Positions 17,192-22,948 of a stretch of 45,395 nucleotides of DNA are shown in pieces. The translations under genes were made by a program, and so were the position numbers. The stretch comes from an uncultured Oscillospiraceae bacterium. GTDB taxonomy: Bacteria > Bacillota > Clostridia > Oscillospirales > Ruminococcaceae. Each line of letters begins with the position of its first letter. Within the stretch, counting starts at the first letter, position 1. The stretch lies in NCBI GenBank assembly GCA_949291395.1, contig CASEVW010000103.1, positions 1 to 45,395 of the forward strand, read 5' to 3'. Under the pieces are notes generated by a model that had not been told where the DNA came from, did not search any database, and saw only the letters and a list, made by a program, of their open reading frames with translations.

Positions 17192-18016
17192 TCAGTGGGT
17201 GGTGACCAGGAACTTGTTGATCAGCAGGCGGGCGCGGGCTTCCTCGGTGGGCTCGCCGCCGCAGTAGGCGCGCAGGAAGGTCTCCTCGCACTTCTCATCC
17301 AGGGGGTTCTCAACGCAAACGCAGGCCATGTCGTAGTAGCCGTCGTTCATTCCGCCGTACTCCCAGTCGATCACGCGCATGGTCTCGCCCTGCAGCATGA
17401 AGTTCTCAGCCAGGGTGTCGTTGTGGCAGGGAACCTTGCGGGGAGGATTCTTCTCGTAAGCGGCGCTGATCTTCTCCAGAGCGGCTACCATGCGGTCCCA
17501 GCCCTCGTAGCGCTTCTCGTAGTTGTGCTCAGCCATGATGGCCTTGTACTCTTCGATCTTGGAGATGGGGTTGAAAGCGGTCTTGAACTCCATGCCGCTG
17601 TCATGGTAACGGCGCATCACCTGGCCGGCCTTGTTCAGCACCTCGTCGCGGGTCTGGAAGTCCACGGGATGCATGGTGGGAGCGTCAATGTACTCAACGA
17701 TCTGAGAACCGGTCTTGGCGTCGTAGAAGTAAACCTCGGGAGCGATGCCGATGCTGGCCATCTGGGTGCAGTTGTTCTTCTCACCGGGGCGGTTGATGTA
17801 GTTGGCGGTGCCGGCGCCGGCCAGACGGATCGCGACCTGGGTGCCGTCCTCTGTCACAGCGCGGTAGTTCTTGTTGGTCAGGCCGCCGGGCATGATCTCC
17901 AGCACCTTCAGCTCCTGATCGAAGATCTCGCGGGTCATGTTGACCAGACGGATGAAATCGCCGATCTCGTTGTTGCCAACAGCGTTGCCGAATACGGACA
18001 TGTTCTTCTGTTCCAT
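17192..18016 (-). CDS. Choline/ethanolamine kinase-like phosphotransferase (ends at in-frame TGA)
   Basis: First gene of the eut operon, in the choline/ethanolamine kinase (APH-like) superfamily. The catalytic loop PCHNDTLAENFM (His198, Asp200, Asn205), the metal-binding VIDWEYGGMND (Asp217) and the N-terminal GGLTNKNYR nucleotide loop are intact. It may phosphorylate ethanolamine or choline in the cytoplasm with ATP; the substrate is inferred from position. The frame stops at TGA after 274 codons but continues for 46 plausible codons (17051-17191), so this may be a nonsense mutation, readthrough, or a sequence error. The C-terminal helices lost may matter for folding. AGGAGA lies 8 bases before ATG 18016. 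Confidence 0.85.
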   Translation of the reverse strand: MEQKNMSVFGNAVGNNEIGDFIRLVNMTREIFDQELKVLEIMPGGLTNKNYRAVTEDGTQVAIRLAGAGTANYINRPGEKNNCTQMASIGIAPEVYFYDAKTGSQIVEYIDAPTMHPVDFQTRDEVLNKAGQVMRRYHDSGMEFKTAFNPISKIEEYKAIMAEHNYEKRYEGWDRMVAALEKISAAYEKNPPRKVPCHNDTLAENFMLQGETMRVIDWEYGGMNDGYYDMACVCVENPLDEKCEETFLRAYCGGEPTEEARARLLINKFLVTTH

Positions 18017-18174
18017 GGGTGTTCTCTCCTTTTTTGTCGTTACGGTCTTGGCTCTCCCTGCCGCGCCCGCAAAAGTGTGGTGCGCCCTATGTGGAACATT
18101 CCGCGTATTCCCACGTGAGGCTTTTGATGGTTATTACCAAATTCCTAAAATATCAGGGGCGATATTTCGTTTCC
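18017..18174 (-). promoter_or_regulatory. eut operon 5' leader
   Basis: About 158 bases separate the predicted transcription start from the kinase gene. A weak stem GTGGAA/TTCCCAC (18091-18096/18108-18114) and another pairing GATATTTC with GATATC-like bases near 18150-18175 are visible. I see no terminator with a T-run and no convincing pair of ANTAR-type hairpins, so antitermination of the EutVW kind is not supported. Confidence 0.4.
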
Positions 18175-18180
18175 ATGGCC

Positions 18181-18211
18181 AGAATAAATCTTTGTGTAAC
18201 ACAAAGGTCAA
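18181..18211 (-). promoter_or_regulatory. MerR-type promoter of the eut operon
   Basis: Minus strand: TTGACC (-35, 18206-18211), a 19-base spacer, TATTCT (-10, 18181-18186). The spacer carries the dyad CTTTGTG-TAA-CACAAAG (18190-18206). A 19-bp spacer with a dyad between the boxes is the hallmark of promoters that MerR-family activators twist into use. The adjacent divergent gene encodes such a regulator, and the same architecture precedes agmatinase. Confidence 0.8.
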
Positions 18212-18298
18212 GGGATTTGTGTCTTTTTTCACGGCTTCCGACCGTTTTCTCTGTTTCGTTCAAAGATTCAATTTAATTTATATGCAATGCGCACAAAT

Positions 18299-18328
18299 TT
18301 GACCCCACTGTAAAAATCGTGTTATACT
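18299..18328 (+). promoter_or_regulatory. Predicted promoter of the MerR-family gene
   Basis: TTGACC (18299-18304), 18-base spacer, TATACT (18323-18328), 38 bases before the start codon. No CTTTGTG dyad lies in its spacer, so the gene may be expressed constitutively. Confidence 0.6.
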
Positions 18329-18366
18329 AAAATTAGACTGAATGAGAGCGACAAGGAGGTGCCATC

Positions 18367-19197
18367 ATGAAAAAGGATCTGTTGACCATCACCGAATTGG
18401 CCCGTCTGCGCAAGGTAACAAGCGAAACACTGCGCTATTACGACCGCATCGGGCTGATCAAACCCGACTATGTGGATCCTGAGACCAATTATCGTTACTA
18501 TTCCATCCGGCAGTACGAACGTTTGGGCACCATCAAAGAGCTGCGGGCGCTGGGCCTCTCCATCCACGACATCCAGGACTATTTCACCGGCCGGAACCTG
18601 AAAAAGTCCATCGACATCCTGACCCATCACCAGGAGCTTTTGCAGGAGGAGATCCGCCAGAAGATGCTGACCAGCCAGGTGCTCAGCCGTAAGCTGCACT
18701 TTTTGCGGGAAGTATCCATTCTGCCCAGCATCGGGGTGGTGTTTGAATGCCGCTTCCCCACCCGTTACATGATCACCTTCGGCGAGCCCGCCGGCGGCTC
18801 CCGGGAGCACGCCTACGCCTTCACCAAGCTGGAATGGTATCTGGACGACGTGGCCCCCATCCTGGCCAGTGACCGCATCGGCGTGTACGGCGACGAGCGG
18901 CTTTTGCACAAGACCAAGGACATCGTGCCCTCGGTGCCCATGCTGTTTGTGGACAACAACTCCATCGAATCGGAATTCAAGCGCACCGTGCCCGCCGGGC
19001 CTTACCTGTGCATGTATTACCGGGGCACCGGCCTGGAGGAGTACAACGAGCAGTTTGAGCAGATCACCGAGTACATGCAGATCCACCACTTGCAGGTGGC
19101 GGGAGACATCTTCCAGATCTATAAGATCGACGTGACCATCACCAGCGACCCCAACGAGACCCTTTTGGAGATCCAGGTGCCGGTGGCGCCGGTGTGA
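18367..19197 (+). CDS. MerR-family transcription regulator with GyrI-like effector domain
   Basis: A 276-residue regulator of the BmrR-like branch of the MerR family. Residues about 5-75 are the MerR winged helix (ITELARLRKVTSETLRYYDRIGLIKPDYVDPETNYRYYS), about 76-118 the dimer coiled coil, and 120-276 a GyrI-like ligand domain ending LLEIQVPV. It stands divergent to the 13-kb eut operon, whose promoter has the 19-bp spacer and dyad expected of a MerR activator; the agmatinase promoter is built alike. Effector is unknown; a cationic amine such as ethanolamine, agmatine or putrescine is my inference from the target genes and from BmrR binding cations. AAGGAGG precedes ATG 18367. Confidence 0.9.
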   Translation: MKKDLLTITELARLRKVTSETLRYYDRIGLIKPDYVDPETNYRYYSIRQYERLGTIKELRALGLSIHDIQDYFTGRNLKKSIDILTHHQELLQEEIRQKMLTSQVLSRKLHFLREVSILPSIGVVFECRFPTRYMITFGEPAGGSREHAYAFTKLEWYLDDVAPILASDRIGVYGDERLLHKTKDIVPSVPMLFVDNNSIESEFKRTVPAGPYLCMYYRGTGLEEYNEQFEQITEYMQIHHLQVAGDIFQIYKIDVTITSDPNETLLEIQVPVAPV

Positions 19198-19226
19198 CCG
19201 GCTGCGCCCCGATGGGCGTTTGAATA

Positions 19227-19271
19227 AAAAGCCCTGACCTTGTGCGGTTCGTGCGCAAGGTCAGGGCTTTT
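19227..19271 (+). terminator. Terminator of the MerR gene
   Basis: A 16-bp perfect stem AAAAGCCCTGACCTTG / CAAGGTCAGGGCTTTT, 30 bases after the stop. It can act on both strands. Confidence 0.85.
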
Positions 19272-19329
19272 GCTGGACAAAGGCCGCCGGGCCCCCTCAG
19301 AGGCCCCGAAGCAGCGGCGGCCAAAAAAC

Positions 19330-19364
19330 AGCCCCTTCTTTGTCGTGTCCACAAAGAAGGGGCT
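19330..19364 (-). terminator. Probable terminator downstream of agmatinase
   Basis: 14-bp perfect stem AGCCCCTTCTTTGT / ACAAAGAAGGGGCT with a 7-base loop; on the minus strand it is followed by GTTTTTTGG. It lies about 165 bases beyond the agmatinase stop. Bases 19365-19528 hold nothing else I recognise. Confidence 0.75.
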
Positions 19365-19528
19365 TTGCTGTCTGCTGCTTTTTGCGTTACCTTAAGGGAA
19401 TCAATGCTGTGTCCATGTTTGTTTTGAGAAAAGTAAGAGACTGAAATGAGAGGAAGAGAGCTATCAAGTTTGATCCGCTCAAAGCGCAGACGTTGTCAAC
19501 TCAATGCAGGCCGGACAAAAAGCCGTTC

Positions 19529-20494
19529 TTACTTGTTGTTCTTCTTGCGGTAAGCGATGTGAGACAGGAACTCCTGCATCAGGCCGGCAGCAGCGATGGA
19601 GGTGATGCTGGTGGGATCGTACGGAGGAGAGACCTCCACGATGTCGTAGCCGATGATGTTCAGGTCCTTCAGGCCGCGGATGATCTCCAGAGCCTGAGCG
19701 GTGGTGAAGCCGCCGGGAACGGGAGTGCCGGTGCCGGGAGCGCAGGAAGGATCCAGGAAGTCGATGTCGAAGGTCAGGAAAGCCTTGGCGTCGCCAACGC
19801 GCTCCTTGATGGCCTCGATGATGGCGTCGGTGCCGATCTTGTGGCACTCGTCAGCGCGCAGCACCTTGTAGCCCAGGTTGGTGGAGTTGGTCAGATCCTC
19901 GGGACCGTACAGGCCTTCGCGGATACCCACCTGGATGGACTTGGAGGTGTCTACCAGGCCTTCCTTGGCAGCATGGTAGAAAGGAGTGCCGTGGTTGTAG
20001 GGCTTGCCGAAGTACTCCTTGATGGTGTCGTAGTGAGCGTCGAAGTGGATCAGGGCAACGGGGCCGTTCACCTTGGCGCAGGCACGCAGCTCGGGCAGGG
20101 TAACGCTGTGGTCACCGCCCATGGCAACGGGAACAACGCCCTTCTCGAAAATGGGGGTCATGCCCTCGGTGATCAGGTCGAAGGACTCCTCGATGTAGCC
20201 GGGAACAGAGCCCAGATCGCCGTAGTCAACGCCGGAGCACTCGTCGAAGATGCCAACGTTCAGAGGGCCGCTGAAGGGCTTCGCAGCCAGGCAGGACAGC
20301 TCACGGATGGAGGCAGGTCCCAGACGGGTGCCTACACGGTAGGAAGCGCAGGTGTCGTAGGGCAGGCCCACAACAACGAAGTCAACGTCGTCCAGAACTT
20401 CCGGGGTCTCGATGTTCTCCATGCGCATAAAGGTCTTGATGCCGGAGAAGCGAGGAGATTTCAGAGAGTTTTTTGCCTTGTAATGCTTTTTCAC
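19529..20494 (-). CDS. speB: Agmatinase (ureohydrolase family)
   Basis: A 321-residue ureohydrolase, most like agmatinase, which hydrolyses agmatine to putrescine and urea using two Mn ions. Metal-binding motifs are complete: GGDHS (126-130), HFDAHYDT (150-157) and DIDFLDPSCAPGTGTPVPGG. The GTG at 20494 is taken as start, with AGAGG about 8 bases upstream; an ATG 23 codons later is an alternative. Arginase or formiminoglutamase activity cannot be excluded, but the APGTGTP block favours agmatinase. It is a single gene with its own MerR-type promoter at 20686-20716 that mirrors the eut promoter, and a long structured leader. Confidence 0.88.
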   Translation of the reverse strand: MKKHYKAKNSLKSPRFSGIKTFMRMENIETPEVLDDVDFVVVGLPYDTCASYRVGTRLGPASIRELSCLAAKPFSGPLNVGIFDECSGVDYGDLGSVPGYIEESFDLITEGMTPIFEKGVVPVAMGGDHSVTLPELRACAKVNGPVALIHFDAHYDTIKEYFGKPYNHGTPFYHAAKEGLVDTSKSIQVGIREGLYGPEDLTNSTNLGYKVLRADECHKIGTDAIIEAIKERVGDAKAFLTFDIDFLDPSCAPGTGTPVPGGFTTAQALEIIRGLKDLNIIGYDIVEVSPPYDPTSITSIAAAGLMQEFLSHIAYRKKNNK

Positions 20495-20588
20495 AAAAAA
20501 TTCCTCTTTTCTTTGTATAATATTTTCCGAAGTCCGCCGCGTGCCGGCGGGCCTCAAACTGCTTTCGTGAAAAGTTCCACTCCCGTGC

Positions 20589-20618
20589 CGGATGCTGGAG
20601 CGCGGCCTCCAGCATCCG
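20589..20618 (-). other. Stem-loop in the agmatinase leader
   Basis: 12-bp perfect stem CGGATGCTGGAG / CTCCAGCATCCG with a 6-base loop, inside the roughly 185-base untranslated leader. No T-run follows on the minus strand, so it is probably not a terminator. Function unknown. Confidence 0.5.
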
Positions 20619-20685
20619 CAGGGAATGTGATCGATATTGAGAGCAAACTTCTTTGCTGCCGCAGGGCCCCTCCCGCGACACCCAC

Positions 20686-20716
20686 AGTATATTCCTTTGT
20701 GTTGCACAAAGGTCAA
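20686..20716 (-). promoter_or_regulatory. MerR-type promoter of agmatinase
   Basis: Minus strand: TTGACC (20711-20716), 19-base spacer, TATACT (20686-20691). The spacer carries CCTTTGTG-TTG-CACAAAGG (20694-20712), matching the eut promoter dyad base for base in both half-sites apart from the outermost position. Confidence 0.8.
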
Positions 20717-20806
20717 GTATTTTTTCTAAATATTTTTTCGAAAATTTTCTTGACTGTTTTTGAGCAAAATGCTAGCATTGTAATTGATATTGAGGGCGGC
20801 TTATTA

Positions 20807-20835
20807 TTGAATCATGTTATAGAATACATTATAAT
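20807..20835 (+). promoter_or_regulatory. Predicted eutQ promoter
   Basis: TTGAAT (20807-20812), 17-base spacer, TATAAT (20830-20835), 20 bases before the ATG, so the leader is very short. It does not have the MerR-type 19-base dyad spacer. Confidence 0.55.
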
Positions 20836-20855
20836 AATAAGGAGCCGTTTGCATC

Positions 20856-21305
20856 ATGGATATTCAGCAGCAAGAAGAACTGATCCGTCAGATCGTTCGC
20901 CGCCTTGTGACCCAGGCCGCCGAAGAGACTGCCCCCTTCCCCAAGGAAAAGGACGTGTCCGGCGCATTGGCCATCCGTGCCCGCCAGGTAAAGACCGGGC
21001 CTTTTGAAGGCCGGGAAGACGTGCGCGTCATGGATCTGGTCACGCTGGAAGAAGCCCCCCGCATGGGCGCCGGCATGATGGAGCTTTTGGATAAGGCCGA
21101 TTTTGAGTGGACCCTCACCTACGACGAATACGACTACGTCATCGAGGGTACGCTGGAGATCGTGCTGGACAGCGGCAAGGTGCTGCGGGGCGAGCCCGGC
21201 GACATCCTGTACATCCCCAAAAACACCCACATCCATTTCCGCACCCCTAGCAGCACCCGGTACGCCTACTTTGTGTACCCTGCAAACTGGCAGGAACTGG
21301 CCTGA
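20856..21305 (+). CDS. eutQ: EutQ-like cupin protein of ethanolamine utilisation
   Basis: A 149-residue EutQ-family protein: residues about 40-145 form the cupin barrel (MGAGMMELLDKADFEWTLTYDEYDYVIEGTLEIVLD and GEPGDILYIPKNTHIHFRTPSSTRYAYFVYP). EutQ has been reported to have acetate kinase activity and to be needed for compartment formation in enteric bacteria; which role applies here is unknown. The N-terminal helix (QQQEELIRQIVRRLVTQ) resembles the cargo peptides of EutC and PduL. It is apart from the main operon, on the other strand, upstream of the B12-switched transporter genes. AAGGAG lies 12 bases before ATG 20856. Confidence 0.88.
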   Translation: MDIQQQEELIRQIVRRLVTQAAEETAPFPKEKDVSGALAIRARQVKTGPFEGREDVRVMDLVTLEEAPRMGAGMMELLDKADFEWTLTYDEYDYVIEGTLEIVLDSGKVLRGEPGDILYIPKNTHIHFRTPSSTRYAYFVYPANWQELA

Positions 21306-21319
21306 TCATTTACAAGTTC

Positions 21320-21523
21320 ATACTCCATACGGGGAAGTTGGGTGCAAATCCCACGCAGTTCCGCTACTGTGAGCGGCCTTTGCCAAGGCCGCGAGCCAGA
21401 TCGCCGTTCGCTTGATGCAGCGCGTCCACGAGAATGGACGGCGTATCGTTGGCCCTGCGCCGAAATCCCTTCCCTGTGGACTACACCGTTACCCCGTCCA
21501 CGGGAGGGGATTTTTTATTTCCC
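21320..21523 (+). promoter_or_regulatory. Cobalamin riboswitch
   Basis: Contains the B12-box core: GGGTGCAAATCCCACGCAG at 21340-21358, CCGCTACTGTGA at 21361-21372 and GAGCCAGATC at 21393-21402. A strong terminator hairpin (21464-21516) follows, and then the DUF4430 and ECF genes start at 21573. Expected logic: adenosyl- or other cobalamin bound, transcription stops; B12 scarce, uptake genes are made. It begins just 15 or so bases after the eutQ stop, so eutQ transcripts probably run into it. Confidence 0.9.
21464..21516 (+). terminator. Riboswitch expression-platform terminator
   Basis: Long imperfect stem: AATCCCTTCCCTGTGGAC (21464-21481) with GTCCACGGGAGGGGATT (21496-21512), followed by a T-run through 21516. 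Confidence 0.8.
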
Positions 21524-21572
21524 TTTGGCGGACGCCGTATAGTTTTCGATCGAGAAAGGAATTTACCCGCTT

Positions 21573-21974
21573 ATGAAAAACCAGAAAAACAAAAAAGGCC
21601 TGATCGGCATCCTCGTGCTGATCGTGGCCGTGATCGCCCTGGCCGCTTTGTACCTTGCCTTCCGCCCCGGCACCAGCGCCGGCGAAAAGACCGTCACCCT
21701 GGACGTGGTGGTGGACGGCCAGACCCAGAACACCTACACCGTGCAGACCACCGAGGAATACCTGGGGGCCGCCCTGCTGGCAGAGGGCATTATCCAGGGC
21801 GAAGAAGGCGCTTACGGCCTGTTCGTACAGACCGTGGACGGCATCACCGCCGACGACAGCAACCAGGAATGGTGGTGCCTGACCAAGGGCGGCGAACAGG
21901 TGACCACCGGCGTGGACACCACTCCCATCGCCGACCAGGATGCCTTTGAATTCACCCTGATGGTAGGCTACTGA
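21573..21974 (+). CDS. DUF4430 membrane-anchored protein, likely cobalamin-binding
   Basis: A 133-residue protein with a short basic N-terminus and a single hydrophobic helix (residues about 9-30) as signal anchor, followed by a DUF4430 domain (about 40-133) with NQEWWCLTKGG and FTLMVGY. DUF4430 is related to the beta domain of the animal B12 carriers intrinsic factor and transcobalamin. Placed behind a cobalamin riboswitch and directly before a cobalamin-type ECF S component, it probably captures cobalamin outside the cell and hands it over. The stop overlaps the next start by one base. The GAAAGGA site lies 13 bases upstream, rather far. Confidence 0.82.
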   Translation: MKNQKNKKGLIGILVLIVAVIALAALYLAFRPGTSAGEKTVTLDVVVDGQTQNTYTVQTTEEYLGAALLAEGIIQGEEGAYGLFVQTVDGITADDSNQEWWCLTKGGEQVTTGVDTTPIADQDAFEFTLMVGY

Positions 21975-22486
21975 TGAAGTACACTCTGAGAGACATTTCG
22001 TTTGCCGCGTTCCTCACCGCGGTCCTTTATGTGCAGCAGGTGGCGCTGTCCGCCCTGCCGAACATCCAGCTGTGCACGGTGCTGCTGATCTGGTACACCC
22101 TGCACTTCTCCCGGCTGCTGCCGCTGGTGCTGCCCGGCTTTATCTTGCTGGAAGGCATCACCTACGGCTTCGGCATCTGGTGGTTCAGCTACCTGTACGT
22201 GTGGGCCATCTTGGTCCTCATTGTATATCCGCTGCGCAAAAAGGAACTCTCCCCCGTGCTGTTGGCCGCAATTGGCGGCGGATTTGGCCTGGCGTTTGGC
22301 TTTTTGTGCTCGCTGCCCTATTTTGCCATGGGCGGCGTATCCCTGGGGTTCAGCTACTGGATCTCCGGCATCCCCTTCGACATCGCCCACTGCGTTGGAA
22401 ACGCGGTGGCGACGCTGCTGCTGTGGAAACCGCTGGAATTTGTGGCACAGCGCCTGAGACCCTATCTGGATGCAAAAAAGCACTGA
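21974..22486 (+). CDS. ECF transporter S component, predicted cobalamin-specific
   Basis: A 170-residue membrane protein with about six hydrophobic segments and the look of an ECF-family substrate-binding S component (R.ISFAAFLTAVLYVQQVAL at the start, FDIAHCVGNAVATLLLWKPL near the end). Substrate is inferred from the cobalamin riboswitch and the DUF4430 partner. The energising EcfA/EcfT parts are not in the window and are probably shared from elsewhere. Imported B12 would serve EutBC, which ties it to the ethanolamine operon. Confidence 0.83.
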   Translation: MKYTLRDISFAAFLTAVLYVQQVALSALPNIQLCTVLLIWYTLHFSRLLPLVLPGFILLEGITYGFGIWWFSYLYVWAILVLIVYPLRKKELSPVLLAAIGGGFGLAFGFLCSLPYFAMGGVSLGFSYWISGIPFDIAHCVGNAVATLLLWKPLEFVAQRLRPYLDAKKH

Positions 22487-22528
22487 GCGCCGCCCGTTTC
22501 TTTGCGTGTTTTCTCCCATTTTATATGC

Positions 22529-22559
22529 AAAAAGGCTGCCCTTTTGCGGCAGCTTTTTT
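22529..22559 (+). terminator. Terminator of the cobalamin uptake genes
   Basis: Stem AAAAAGGCTGCC / GGCAGCTTTTTT with a 7-base loop, 42 bases after the ECF stop. Confidence 0.85.
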
Positions 22560-22593
22560 GCTGTTCAGCGCCGCATCGGGCGGTCCTGCATGC

Positions 22594-22632
22594 AAAAAAA
22601 GCCACGGTTTGAATCGCTTCAAACCGTGGCTT
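22594..22632 (-). terminator. Terminator of tRNA-Val
   Basis: 15-bp perfect stem around loop TCGC, followed on the minus strand by a run of seven Ts (22594-22600). It begins directly after the tRNA 3' end. Confidence 0.85.
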
Positions 22633-22633
22633 C

Positions 22634-22710
22634 TGGTGGAGAATTAGGGACTCGAACCCCAGACTTCCTGCGTGTGATGCAGGCACTCTAACCAGCTGAG
22701 CTAATCCTCC
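22634..22710 (-). tRNA. tRNA-Val (anticodon CAC)
   Basis: Minus-strand cloverleaf with encoded CCA (22634-22636). The 7-bp acceptor stem is GGAGGAT/ATTCTCC with one G-T pair; D arm AGCTCAGCTGGTTAGAGT; anticodon stem CCTGC/GCAGG with loop ATCACAC, giving anticodon CAC after T33; T arm GGGTTCGAGTCCC-like. Reads GTG codons (valine). Stands alone, with its own terminator. Confidence 0.93.
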
Positions 22711-22809
22711 GGAACGTGTTTCATTATATCATGCCCCTTACCCAAAGTCAACTGTTTTTTTAAAAAAAATTGACCAATAATTTGCTCTGTCTTTGGCAAA
22801 GATTTTGGG

Positions 22810-22838
22810 TTGCAATCCCCGCAAGGGCATGGTATCAT
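22810..22838 (+). promoter_or_regulatory. Predicted promoter of the DUF1846 gene
   Basis: TTGCAA (22810-22815), 17-base spacer, TATCAT (22833-22838), about 105 bases before the ATG. The leader holds no structure I recognise. Confidence 0.5.
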
Positions 22839-22948
22839 TTTAAAGTTGTGAAAGACCCAAAGACCGCCATTTTACGCGCTCTTTTGGTTTTTTTCGTTTA
22901 TCCCGCACCGTTTTTCACCATTACACCATTTTAAGAGGGGGTCACTTT

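Noticed and set aside
17192..17240. Selenocysteine reading of the TGA in the kinase gene
   Set aside because: Only a 4-bp CACC/GGTG stem lies just after the TGA; that is too weak and too close for a bacterial SECIS, and the local protein context calls for Trp, not Cys.
18017..18174. ANTAR-type antitermination hairpins in the eut leader
   Set aside because: No paired hexaloop stems overlapping a T-run terminator are visible, and no EutVW gene is in the window.
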